Assembly (NCBI RefSeq): GCF_002407245.1
Contig: NZ_CP010684.1
Location: 23,500-87,499, forward strand
Reading direction: 5' to 3'
Source: Phaeobacter piscinae
Lineage (GTDB): Bacteria; Pseudomonadota; Alphaproteobacteria; Rhodobacterales; Rhodobacteraceae
DNA: 64,000 nt
Shown in pieces: positions 27,977 to 35,816 of this stretch. How positions within the stretch are numbered: position 1 is the first letter of the stretch; every line of letters starts with the position of its first letter. A model generated the notes under the pieces. The model searched no databases and was not told the DNA's origin. It saw only the letters and a program-made list of their open reading frames with translations. The position numbers and the translations under genes were made by a program.

Positions 27977-29032
27977 GTGACCACGCAGATCAAAGGCCCG
28001 GCCCTGTTCCTGGCGCAATTCGCCGGGGATGAGGCGCCGTTCAATTCACTGGAGACGATCACAAAATGGGCCGCCGGCCTTGGCTATCGGGGGGTGCAGA
28101 TCCCGACTTTCGACAGCCGCCTCTTTGATCTGGACCGCGCCGCCGAAAGCCAGACCTACTGCGACGAGGTAAAGGGCATCTGCGCCGATGCGGGCGTGGA
28201 GATCACCGAACTGTCGACGCATCTTCAGGGCCAGCTGGTGGCGGTGAACCCGGCCTATGATCTCGCGCTGGATGCTTTTGCCCCGGACCATTGCCGCGGC
28301 AACCCCGCCAAGCGGCAGGCCTGGGCGGTGGATCAGATGCACAAGGCCGCCACCGCCAGCCAGCGGCTGGGGCTGACGCATACGGTCAGCTTTACCGGCG
28401 CGCTCGCCTTTCCCTATCTCTATCCCTGGCCGCAGCGCCCGGAGGGGCTGATTGAGGAGACCTTCGCGGAGCTGGGCCGGCGCTGGACGCCGATCCTCAA
28501 CCACTATGCCGACTGCGGGCAGGATATCGGCTTTGAACTCCACCCCGGCGAGGATGTCTTTGACGGGGCGACGTTTGAAATGTTTGTGGACGCCTGCGGT
28601 GGGCACGCGGCGGCGATGATCAACTACGATCCCAGCCATTTCCTGCTGCAACAGCTGGATTACCTCGCCTTCATCGACCTCTACCATGACCGGATCAACG
28701 CCTTTCATGTGAAGGACGCGGAGTTCAATCCCGACGGGCGGCAGGGAGTCTATTCCGGCTATCAGAACTGGACCAACCGCGCCGGGCGCTTCCGGTCTCT
28801 GGGCGACGGGCAGGTTGATTTTTCAGCGATTTTTTCCAAGCTGACCCAATATGGCTATGACAGCTGGGCGGTGCTGGAATGGGAATGTTGCCTCAAATCA
28901 CCCGCACAGGGCGCCGCCGAGGGCGCGCCCTTCATCAAACGCCACCTGATCGAGGTCACCGATAAGGCCTTTGACGATTTTGCCGGGGGCGAGCGCGACA
29001 CTGACACAATCCGGGAGATGCTGGGACTATGA
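27977..29032 (+). CDS. Sugar phosphate isomerase/epimerase family protein (TIM barrel, large type)
   Basis: A 351-residue TIM barrel of the AP-endonuclease-2 superfamily. The likely metal ligands are in 'IGFELHPGEDVFDG' (Glu near 177), 'INYDPSHF' (Asp near 216), 'INAFHVKDAEF' (His near 241) and 'AVLEWECC' (Glu near 299). Translation begins at GTG 27977 after a GAGGGAGAG ribosome site. The stop overlaps the next start by four bases (ATGA), coupling it to the Gfo/Idh/MocA gene. It resembles the isomerases that work on 3-keto sugars beside such dehydrogenases. This pair therefore forms the second half of the sugar pathway. Confidence 0.88.
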   Translation: MTTQIKGPALFLAQFAGDEAPFNSLETITKWAAGLGYRGVQIPTFDSRLFDLDRAAESQTYCDEVKGICADAGVEITELSTHLQGQLVAVNPAYDLALDAFAPDHCRGNPAKRQAWAVDQMHKAATASQRLGLTHTVSFTGALAFPYLYPWPQRPEGLIEETFAELGRRWTPILNHYADCGQDIGFELHPGEDVFDGATFEMFVDACGGHAAAMINYDPSHFLLQQLDYLAFIDLYHDRINAFHVKDAEFNPDGRQGVYSGYQNWTNRAGRFRSLGDGQVDFSAIFSKLTQYGYDSWAVLEWECCLKSPAQGAAEGAPFIKRHLIEVTDKAFDDFAGGERDTDTIREMLGL

Positions 29033-29418
29033 CGACAGAGCGTAAGACACGCCTCAAACTGGGCATGGTCGGGGGTGGCCAGGGGGCCTTCATCGGGGCA
29101 GTGCATCGGATCGCCGCGCGGATGGACGACCGCTTTCAGCTGGTCGCCGGGGCGCTGTCCTCCGATCCCGCACGCGCCGCTGCCAGCGCCGCCGAACTGG
29201 GGATTGCCCCGGATCGCAGCTATACCAGCTTTGAGGAGATGGCCCGGGCCGAGGCCGCCCGCGAAGATGGCATTGACGCGGTGGCGATCGTCACGCCCAA
29301 CCATCTGCACGCCGGGCCCAGCATCGCCTTTCTCAATGCAGGCATTCATGTGATCTGCGACAAACCCCTTGCTGCCAGCGCGGCGGAGGCCGAGGCGATG
29401 AAACAGGCCGCCGCAACC
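29029..29418 (+). pseudogene. Gfo/Idh/MocA oxidoreductase, 5' part, split by Tn3-family transposon
   Basis: The first 130 codons of a sugar dehydrogenase: Rossmann motif 'LKLGMVGGGQGAFIGAVHR' and the active-site 'HVICDKPLAASAAEAEAM'. At 29418 the coding sequence stops at the transposon's left end; beyond it the frame runs into the inverted repeat and ends at 29613. Joining 29418 to 36349, with one CAACC copy removed, gives an uninterrupted 374-codon gene ('KQAAATSRARFFLTHNYTGY' across the joint). The gene was intact until insertion. Its loss may block the local sugar pathway unless the paralogue at 20584 compensates. Confidence 0.95.
29414..29418. repeat. Target site duplication, left copy
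   Basis: CAACC immediately before the left inverted repeat; the same five bases follow the right end at 36344. A five-base duplication is the hallmark of Tn3-family insertion. Confidence 0.95.
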
Positions 29419-29456
29419 GGGGTCGCTTACGGCTGGGGGCGGAATAGTACGCTAAG
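29419..29456. repeat. Left terminal inverted repeat (38 bp)
   Basis: Starts GGGGTCGC and ends ACGCTAAG, identical to the reverse complement of 36306-36343 over all 38 bases. The tnpA stop codon lies only three bases inside it. Confidence 0.97.
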
Positions 29457-29459
29457 GGT

Positions 29460-32354
29460 TTATTGGCGCGCTTTTCGCCACCTGTACTCGCCGGTGAGCA
29501 GGATATGCGCCCATCCGAGGGGTGAGATGTGCGAGAGCAGCGCGTCTGGGCTGTCTTTACCTTCTTTCATTCGGGCCGCGACGGCGAGGCCAAGTTGTTT
29601 TGTATTCCAGTAAATGACGAGTGCAGCCAGCAGGTTCAGCCCTGCCATGCGGTAGTGTTGGCCTTCAGCGGTGCGGTCTCGGATTTCGCCCTGGCGTCCG
29701 ATGCGCAGGGCGTTTTTCAGAGCGTGGTGGGCTTCGCCTTTGTTCAAGCCGATCTGGGCGCGGCGCTGCATGTCCGCATCGAGTAGCCAGTCGATGATGA
29801 AGAGCGTCCGCTCAACACGCCCGACTTCTCGCAAAGCCAAGGCCAGCTCATGCTGACGGGGATACGATGCCAGTTTCTTCAAGATTTGACTGGGTGGGAT
29901 AGACCCGGATGCCATTGTTGCGACCGCGCGCAGAATGTTTGGCCAGTTCTGGCGGATCAGGTCTTCGCGGATTTTGCCGCCGATCATGTTACGCAAATTT
30001 TGGGGCGTGGCCGCAGGATCGAAGACGTAGAGCCGCTTTGATGGGAGATCGCGGATACGTGGGATGAACCGATAAGACAGCAGTGATGTCACGGCAAAGA
30101 CGTGATCAGTGAAGCCGCCGGTATCGGCATATTGCTCTTTGATGTTTCTGCCTGCCTCGTTCATCAACAGGCCATCGAGGATGTAGGGCGCTTCGCTGAC
30201 TGTGGCCGGAATGTCTTGCGTCGCGAACGGGCCGAACTGGTCGGAGACGTGGGTATAGGCTTTGCGGCCTGGTTCGGAGCCGTATTTTGCGTTGATCAGA
30301 TTCATGGCTTCGCCCTGCCGGGACGCAGGGAAGAACTGGCCGTCACTTGATGCAGTCACGCCGGTTCCCCAGAAACGGGCCATTGGCAGGTCAGATTGGG
30401 CTTTGGCCACCATGGCCAGAGCGCGATTGATGGCATCGCTTTCGACATGCCACCGCGAGATGCGGGAAAGCTGAAAGTAATTATGGGTGCTGGTTGCCTC
30501 TGCCATCTTGCTCAAGCCAAGGTTCAGGCCTTCAGCCAAAAGGACATTCAACAGGCCGATTTTATCTGTACACGGTACACCCGTGCGGAGATGGGTGAAG
30601 GCCTCGCCAAATCCGATGTCGTCTTCCACATCCATCAGAATGTCAGTGATGCGCGCATCAGGCAGACGGCGATACAGATCAAGTACAAGCTCATCTGCTT
30701 CTGGCGGTACGTCGTGTTTCAGACGATCAACATGCAAGATGCCATCTTCAATTGTGCCGCCGGGGATGGCTCCGTTTCGCGCTGCTTTGGCGAGATGTTT
30801 CAAACCATCTGCCATTCTCGCTTTTCGGTCTCTTACCCAGGTATCAGGATCAAAGGGAACAGTCAGTCGCGGCACCAATTTTGCGGCATCAACCGGGACA
30901 AGCGCCTGTTTGAGGTCGGCGTAGCGCTTGGAATGCGCGAGCCAGATATCGCCTGAACGGAAGGCGTCACGCAGATGGAACAAGACGGCCACCTCCCACA
31001 ATCGGTGATCGTCTTCGGGTTCCGCGCTCAGATGCCTGTGCCATTTCGAAGTTCTGCGCAGGAACCCCGTTGGGCGCGTACCTGAAGCAACTGCCCCAGA
31101 CACAATCTGTGCCGCCTGCAAAAGCGGGGTGCTGACAGACGCGGCTTCAATATCCAGAGCACGCAGCATACGCGGCGTATATCGTCGGAAGCGCCGATAG
31201 CCTTGTTTGACGTGACTGAGCGGGTCAGCGGCAAGCGCTCCGGTCAGCTTAGAGGATTGGGCGATCAGGCTTTCCAAACCGGCCCATCCTGGGTGATCTG
31301 CGATAGCGGCATTCAGATCGGAACCATCTGCCCTTGCAGCCAACAACGCTGATCCGAGTTCTGTGAATGAGCGTAGCGTCTGTTCAATGGTCACCTTCTG
31401 AGCATCGACCTGCGCATCACAGATCTTCTTGGCTTCTCGCCAAGTCTTCCCAACGATCCTATCGTGGGTTTCGACAATGGCGTCCGCGATGGCAGCGGCC
31501 CATTCGATGACGCAGACAGCCAGGATCGCAAGCCGCCGGTCACTGGATATGTCACGCAAGCCGTCAGCAAAGTAGCGTTCGCCTTGGCGGCGGAGGCGTG
31601 TGACCCGGTGAGGTGGGATACCATCGAGGATGCCGGGGCTGAGATTGAGACCCTGCAAAAGCTCCAAACGTTCCAACAAACGACAAGCATCAGCGGAGTT
31701 CGAGCCAATCTCAAACTGGCGCAACCAGACCAAACGGGTGATCCGGTCGTCAATCAACTCAGACAGCAAGCCGCCCAGCTTATGCTTTGCATCGTCATCG
31801 AGCCGATCAACGATCCGGGTCTCGATCCGCCGTTCGGCGGCAACCAAGGCATCCGCGCAAAGCCGTTCGACAGTGGTGACCCCAGGCACAATCATCATGG
31901 ACAGGCGGCAGCGATCCACAAATCTTTGGGCGAGATCGGCGTTGGATTGCGTTGTTTCAGCTTCGCCCGCCAACCATTCTGTGAGGTCGCGGGCCCCACG
32001 CCCGGTGAACATCTTGTACCCGTAGATTTCGCGCAGGTCGGCCAAGTGTTCGCGGCGGGTTTCAGCACGATGCGCATAATCGGCCAGATCGTCGGGGTTC
32101 GAACCAAGCTGCGCCGCGAGGAATTCCGCGATCACTGACGGGATGATTTCACCGGGCACCAAGAGCCGCCCCGGATATCGAAATGCACAGAGCTGAAGGG
32201 CAAAGCCAAAACGGTTGTGCGACCGGCGGCGAGATTGGATGTGCTCAATGTCATCATCCGCCAAGGTGTAATGCCGCAGCAGCGTTTCTTGATCGCTCGG
32301 CAAGTCAAAGAGCGCGGCCCGTTGGCGGGCATTCAAAATCTGTCGTCGTGGCAA
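29460..32354 (-). CDS. tnpA: Tn3-family transposase
   Basis: A 964-residue DDE transposase of normal length for Tn3 elements. The N-terminal DUF4158-type DNA-binding domain starts 'PRRQILNARQRAALFDLPSD'. The catalytic acids are in 'VTASSDGQFFPASRQ', 'EQYADTGGFTDHVF' and 'GLNKGEAHHALKNALRIG', all intact. I chose TTG 32354, preceded by AGGAAA, because the older paralogue at 39444 begins with ATG at exactly that position ('MPRRNLLTERQRAS'); the frame is open 28 codons further. It recognises the 38-bp ends and makes cointegrates that TnpR then resolves. Confidence 0.95.
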   Translation of the reverse strand: MPRRQILNARQRAALFDLPSDQETLLRHYTLADDDIEHIQSRRRSHNRFGFALQLCAFRYPGRLLVPGEIIPSVIAEFLAAQLGSNPDDLADYAHRAETRREHLADLREIYGYKMFTGRGARDLTEWLAGEAETTQSNADLAQRFVDRCRLSMMIVPGVTTVERLCADALVAAERRIETRIVDRLDDDAKHKLGGLLSELIDDRITRLVWLRQFEIGSNSADACRLLERLELLQGLNLSPGILDGIPPHRVTRLRRQGERYFADGLRDISSDRRLAILAVCVIEWAAAIADAIVETHDRIVGKTWREAKKICDAQVDAQKVTIEQTLRSFTELGSALLAARADGSDLNAAIADHPGWAGLESLIAQSSKLTGALAADPLSHVKQGYRRFRRYTPRMLRALDIEAASVSTPLLQAAQIVSGAVASGTRPTGFLRRTSKWHRHLSAEPEDDHRLWEVAVLFHLRDAFRSGDIWLAHSKRYADLKQALVPVDAAKLVPRLTVPFDPDTWVRDRKARMADGLKHLAKAARNGAIPGGTIEDGILHVDRLKHDVPPEADELVLDLYRRLPDARITDILMDVEDDIGFGEAFTHLRTGVPCTDKIGLLNVLLAEGLNLGLSKMAEATSTHNYFQLSRISRWHVESDAINRALAMVAKAQSDLPMARFWGTGVTASSDGQFFPASRQGEAMNLINAKYGSEPGRKAYTHVSDQFGPFATQDIPATVSEAPYILDGLLMNEAGRNIKEQYADTGGFTDHVFAVTSLLSYRFIPRIRDLPSKRLYVFDPAATPQNLRNMIGGKIREDLIRQNWPNILRAVATMASGSIPPSQILKKLASYPRQHELALALREVGRVERTLFIIDWLLDADMQRRAQIGLNKGEAHHALKNALRIGRQGEIRDRTAEGQHYRMAGLNLLAALVIYWNTKQLGLAVAARMKEGKDSPDALLSHISPLGWAHILLTGEYRWRKARQ

Positions 32355-32517
32355 GGTGATTTCCTGAATGGGAGTTGACGGCGGCGTCCGTAAGGCGGAC
32401 GCTGAGCGGACAGGTTCAGGCGAACAGACGCACCGCATGAAACCGCTGCTTTCGGTGTCTCATATATCTGGTACGATTAGATTTGCAAAAGAGGCCCCTT
32501 ATTCGTACACTTTGTAC
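32355..32517. promoter_or_regulatory. Probable res site between tnpA and tnpR
   Basis: The short divergent gap where Tn3 elements keep their resolution site and both promoters. A perfect dyad GTACA-CTT-TGTAC lies at 32505-32517, right before the tnpR start, and another GTACG occurs at about 32471. The other subsites cannot be drawn with certainty by eye. Confidence 0.5.
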
Positions 32518-33099
32518 ATGACTGCGACAAAAATCGGATACGCCCGCTGCTCGACCGACGGCCAAGACCTCACAGCTCAAAAACAGGCGCTCGAAACTTT
32601 GGGCGTGGCTCCAGATCGCATCTACGCTGATCATGGATTAACCGGCACCAACCGCGCCCGCCCCGGCCTTGATCAAGCTATCGCTGCTGTGCGGACAGGT
32701 GACACGCTCGTTGTTCCAAAGCTCGACCGGCTGGCCCGCTCCGTTCCAGATGCCCGTGCTATCGCCGACCAACTCGAAACGAAGGGCGTCAAACTCGCCT
32801 TGGGCGCATCGGTCTATGACCCCTCCGACCCCATGGGAAAGATGTTCTTCAACATCCTTGCCACTTTTGCTGAGTTTGAATCCGATCTGATCCGCATGCG
32901 CACCCGCGAAGGCATGGCCATCGCCCGCGCCAAAGGCAAGCTGCGCGGCAAACAGCCAAAACTATCAGACAGGCAGCAACGCGAACTCACCCGCATGCAT
33001 GCGACCGGTGATTATTCAATCAGTGACCTCGCAGAGGTGTTTTCGGTGTCACGGCCAACCGTCTATCGAACGCTGAATCGACAGACCGTTGATCCATAG
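32518..33099 (+). CDS. tnpR: Serine resolvase of the Tn3-family transposon
   Basis: A 193-residue serine recombinase. The catalytic serine is in 'IGYARCSTDGQDLTAQKQAL' near residue 12, the active-site arginines are in 'LVVPKLDRLARSVPDARAIA' near 68, 'MGKMFFNILATFAEFESDLI' near 108 precedes the long E helix, and the C-terminal helix-turn-helix is 'YSISDLAEVFSVSRPTVYRT'. It resolves the cointegrate at res. It diverges from tnpA, and its stop is 20 bases before the sigma-factor gene, so read-through could help express the cargo. Confidence 0.95.
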   Translation: MTATKIGYARCSTDGQDLTAQKQALETLGVAPDRIYADHGLTGTNRARPGLDQAIAAVRTGDTLVVPKLDRLARSVPDARAIADQLETKGVKLALGASVYDPSDPMGKMFFNILATFAEFESDLIRMRTREGMAIARAKGKLRGKQPKLSDRQQRELTRMHATGDYSISDLAEVFSVSRPTVYRTLNRQTVDP

Positions 33100-33118
33100 C
33101 AGGACGTTTTGAATACCC

Positions 33119-33661
33119 ATGGCTGATATAAATGACATTGAGGATTGGATTGTGCGGGTCGGACTTGGGGACCGCAAAGCATTTAATGCGCTATATGATG
33201 CAACCTCGGCGAAACTTTTTGGCGTTTGCTTACGTGTTTTAAACAACCGGGCCGAAGCAGAAGAGGCTTTGCAAGAGGCGTTTATCCGCGTGTGGCAACG
33301 TGCGGATCGCTTCAAGGCGAATGGCTATAGCCCGATGACATGGTTAATCACACTGACCCGCAATCTGGCGATAGATCGTTTGCGGGCCAGAAAAGCACCG
33401 AATGATGATATTAGCGAACGCGCAGATATCGCCGATCAAGGCCCCACGCCGGAACAATCGGTGATGGCCGCTTCGGACAGGCGCAGGATTGATCATTGTT
33501 TGGATGAACTGGACGATCCCAAAGCAGGCGCGGTGCGTGGTGCCTATATAATGGGGGAGACCTACGAAGATTTAGCCGCTCGATATGCGGTGCCTGTAAA
33601 CACCATGCGCACTTGGCTGCGCCGGAGTTTACTAAAGTTGAGAGAGTGTTTGACGCGATGA
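33119..33661 (+). CDS. ECF sigma factor (SigK-like position and partner)
   Basis: A 180-residue sigma-70 family ECF protein. Region 2 is at about residues 22-90 ('AFNALYDATSAKLFGVCLRV' and 'LQEAFIRVWQRADRF', 'PMTWLITLTRNLAIDRLRAR') and region 4 at about 120-178 ('AVRGAYIMGETYEDLAARYA' and 'VPVNTMRTWLRRSLLKLREC'). It directs RNA polymerase to a small stress regulon. It overlaps the anti-sigma gene by four bases (ATGA), the usual arrangement for a paired sigma and inhibitor. Genes downstream on the transposon are the likely targets. The equivalence to mycobacterial SigK is by gene order and partner type, not proven. Confidence 0.92.
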   Translation: MADINDIEDWIVRVGLGDRKAFNALYDATSAKLFGVCLRVLNNRAEAEEALQEAFIRVWQRADRFKANGYSPMTWLITLTRNLAIDRLRARKAPNDDISERADIADQGPTPEQSVMAASDRRRIDHCLDELDDPKAGAVRGAYIMGETYEDLAARYAVPVNTMRTWLRRSLLKLRECLTR

Positions 33662-34350
33662 GCAGTGCACAGACATATAACCCGGATGACGATGTTCTGG
33701 CGGCAGAATATGCCTTGCATCTGCTGTCGCCAACGGAGCGGGCCAGCTTTAAGGAACGTTTGCGCGACGATGCTGCGCTCCGTGATCTTGTGCGCGGATG
33801 GGAAGAGCACTTTTTTGTGTTTTCCGATGAAGTCGCTGAAGTCGCGCCGCCGAAACGGGCAAAGTCCGCCATTGATAGGCGTCTCTTTGGACCTGAGCTG
33901 ACCTCACGAAGCACCATCTGGGCTTGGCTACTTGGCACAGGGGGTATTGCGGCTGTCGCGTTCGCAGTGGCTCTGTTCGTGATGCCGTTCTTGCAGGATC
34001 CCCTGCAAATTAATCCGACCCATACTGCAGAAGTCGCGACAGAAGACCGTTCTCTGGTAATTGTCGCAGCCTTTTCGGCGGTTTCCAACGCACTGGTTGT
34101 GCGCCGAACGCAAGGCTCCCCAGCGACTGGACGGGTGCATGAAATGTGGCTCATCCTTGAAGGCGCGACGGCACCGATCTCGCTTGGTCTAATTCCTGAA
34201 GGAAATGAAGGGCGCATTGCAATTCCTCAAGAACTGGCAGGGCGACTGACTGCGGCGCTGTTCGCGGTTAGCGATGAACCCACTGGCGGTTCGCCAACGG
34301 GTCAGCCAACAGGTGCGGTGCTTGCGGCAGGACCAATCCAGGCCTTGTGA
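33658..34350 (+). CDS. Membrane-anchored anti-sigma factor (RskA-like)
   Basis: A 230-residue protein with a cytoplasmic N-terminal sigma-binding region ('DDDVLAAEYALHLLSPTERA' near 10-30), one membrane span at about 98-122 ('WLLGTGGIAAVAFAVALFVM'), and a periplasmic RskA-type domain at about 135-230 ('VHEMWLILEGATAPISLGLI' and a C-terminal 'PTGQPTGAVLAAGP'). It would hold the ECF sigma factor at the membrane until a periplasmic signal releases it. No CHCC zinc motif of the ChrR kind is present. A strong intrinsic terminator follows 21 bases after the stop. The ATGA overlap sets the start at 33658. Confidence 0.88.
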   Translation: MSSAQTYNPDDDVLAAEYALHLLSPTERASFKERLRDDAALRDLVRGWEEHFFVFSDEVAEVAPPKRAKSAIDRRLFGPELTSRSTIWAWLLGTGGIAAVAFAVALFVMPFLQDPLQINPTHTAEVATEDRSLVIVAAFSAVSNALVVRRTQGSPATGRVHEMWLILEGATAPISLGLIPEGNEGRIAIPQELAGRLTAALFAVSDEPTGGSPTGQPTGAVLAAGPIQAL

Positions 34351-34370
34351 ACCAACCAAAGGCGTTGAAT

Positions 34371-34415
34371 ATTATCTGGAATGTGGCTCCACCTTCCAGA
34401 TAATTCTATTTTTTC
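34371..34415 (+). terminator. Intrinsic terminator after the sigma/anti-sigma pair
   Basis: ATTATCTGGAA (34371-34381) pairs with TTCCAGATAAT (34394-34404); inside it GTGG pairs with CCAC. The stem is followed by TCTATTTTTTC. It separates the regulatory pair from the fasciclin genes, which must therefore have their own promoter. Confidence 0.88.
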
Positions 34416-34477
34416 GTGAGTTTTTATTCTTACAATTCAATACCATACGATTTTTCTTATCTTTTTCGAAAGCAGGC

Positions 34478-34505
34478 TGAAACTTTTCTCTCTGCCACGC
34501 CGTGG
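34478..34505 (+). promoter_or_regulatory. Candidate ECF promoter for the fasciclin genes
   Basis: TGAAACTTTT (34478-34487) contains GAAAC, like the -35 element of many ECF promoters, and CGTG at 34501 follows GAAAC at a 17-base spacing. It lies between the terminator and the first fasciclin gene. Recognition by the element's own sigma factor is a guess from position and a loose match. Confidence 0.35.
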
Positions 34506-34557
34506 CTTTTAGCATGACCCAGACACAACGTCTGTACATCACTGAGAGGACAAGAAA

Positions 34558-35121
34558 ATGATGAAATCCCTGATCAACAGCGTAGCCGTAGTTGCGATCA
34601 CTTGCTCAGCAGCTTTTGCTGCTAGTCATTCCGCCGAGAACCCGATGGTGGGCGGCGCGCCGATGTTCGCCGACAAAAACATCGTTGAAAACGCCGTTAA
34701 CTCTGCCGATCACACAACGCTTGTGGCCGCTGTTCAGGCTGCTGGTCTGGTGGAGACTTTGCAAAGCGAAGGCCCGTTCACTGTTTTTGCTCCGGTCAAC
34801 GCAGCATTTGATGCGCTGCCCGAAGGCACTGTTGAAACCCTGCTTAAACCAGAGAACAAAGACCAGCTGACCAAAATCCTGACCTGCCATGTGGTTGCAA
34901 CCAATGCATTGGCAGATGCGATCCGCGGTATGGTCGATGACGATAACGGCAAGCACCCCGTACCGACGGTCGGCGGCTGCACACTGCAAGCCACCTATGA
35001 TGGCGATGAGATCTTTATTGAAGACGAGATGGGCAACAAAGCCACCGTGACCATTGCAGATGTCAAACAATCCAACGGCGTGATCCATGTGATCGACAAG
35101 GTTCTTCTGCCTGCCATGTAA
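34558..35121 (+). CDS. Secreted fasciclin-domain protein 1
   Basis: A 187-residue protein: signal peptide at about 1-21 ('SVAVVAITCSAAFAAS'), then one FAS1 domain at about 45-185. The two FAS1 signature regions are 'GPFTVFAPVNAAFDALP' (H1) and 'GVIHVIDKVLLP' (H2). Two cysteines are present in the mature part ('ILTCHVV' and 'VGGCTLQ'), which the second copy lacks. FAS1 proteins act in adhesion or at the cell surface; mycobacterial MPT70/MPT83 are of this kind and are controlled by SigK. GAGAGGA precedes the start. Function here is unknown, though the cargo neighbours suggest envelope redox stress. Confidence 0.9.
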   Translation: MMKSLINSVAVVAITCSAAFAASHSAENPMVGGAPMFADKNIVENAVNSADHTTLVAAVQAAGLVETLQSEGPFTVFAPVNAAFDALPEGTVETLLKPENKDQLTKILTCHVVATNALADAIRGMVDDDNGKHPVPTVGGCTLQATYDGDEIFIEDEMGNKATVTIADVKQSNGVIHVIDKVLLPAM

Positions 35122-35202
35122 TAAACGCCAAACCTTCCGGCGCTCAACCTTCCTTGGGCGTCGGTTTTTCTTCAATAAAAAATCGAAAATGGAAATATCA
35201 AA

Positions 35203-35742
35203 ATGAAACGCACGCTTATTGTTTTGGCCCTGAGCCTGTCGACTGCAACCTCTGCCTTCGCTGCGAACCCGGATGTAGGCGGCGCGCCAATGTTTGAAAC
35301 GAAAAACATCGTCGAGAATGCTGTTAACTCCGCTGATCACACCACGCTTGTCGCTGCTGTGCAGGCTGCTGGTCTGGTTGAGACGCTCCAAACACCTGGT
35401 CCCTTTACGGTATTCGCCCCTGTCAACGATGCCTTTGCAGCGCTTCCTGCTGGAACCGTTGAAACCCTGCTCAAGCCTGAAAACAAAGATACTTTGGTGA
35501 AAATCCTGACTGCTCACGTCGTTGCAGGCGACATCTCTGCCAATCAGATCCGTCGTAACGCCGGTGCTGATGGTTTCTATCACATGCAAGCCGTCTCTGG
35601 AGATGCCCTGTCAGCGCAGGTGCGTGGCAATAATATTTATATCTACGATGAAAATGGAAACGCCGGGAAAATTACGATTTCTGATGTGAACCAGTCGAAC
35701 GGTGTCATCCATGTGGTGAACAAAGTTCTGTTGCCGAAGTAA
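35203..35742 (+). CDS. Secreted fasciclin-domain protein 2
   Basis: A 179-residue paralogue of the preceding protein, separated from it by 81 bases. The signal peptide is 'LIVLALSLSTATSAFAANPD' and the FAS1 domain follows, with 'GPFTVFAPVNDAFAALP' and 'GVIHVVNKVLLP'. Residues from 'NIVENAVNSADHTTLVAAVQ' to 'VETLLKPENKD' are nearly identical in both copies, but the second halves differ: this one is cysteine-free and has 'NAGADGFYHMQAVSGDALSA'. The pair is a tandem duplication with diverging C-terminal lobes. It is probably transcribed with the first copy. Confidence 0.9.
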   Translation: MKRTLIVLALSLSTATSAFAANPDVGGAPMFETKNIVENAVNSADHTTLVAAVQAAGLVETLQTPGPFTVFAPVNDAFAALPAGTVETLLKPENKDTLVKILTAHVVAGDISANQIRRNAGADGFYHMQAVSGDALSAQVRGNNIYIYDENGNAGKITISDVNQSNGVIHVVNKVLLPK

Positions 35743-35765
35743 CAGGGAGGCTTTGGTAACCAGAA

Positions 35766-35792
35766 GGCCCGCCTGATCCTCTCAGGTGGGCC
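35766..35792 (+). terminator. Hairpin between fasciclin 2 and msrB
   Basis: GGCCCGCCTGA (35766-35776) pairs with TCAGGTGGGCC (35782-35792) with one G-T pair and a five-base loop; AATTTATT follows. It could end the fasciclin transcript or reduce read-through into msrB. Confidence 0.55.
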
Positions 35793-35816
35793 AATTTATT
35801 CAGGAAAGGAAAGATC

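Noticed and set aside
32518..33099. tnpR as an integron or phage invertase
   Set aside because: Its position divergent from tnpA inside matched Tn3 ends and its short res gap define it as the transposon resolvase.
33658..34350. Anti-sigma as ChrR-type zinc protein
   Set aside because: No HisX3CysX2Cys zinc motif or cupin domain; a single membrane span and RskA-type C-terminal domain are seen instead.
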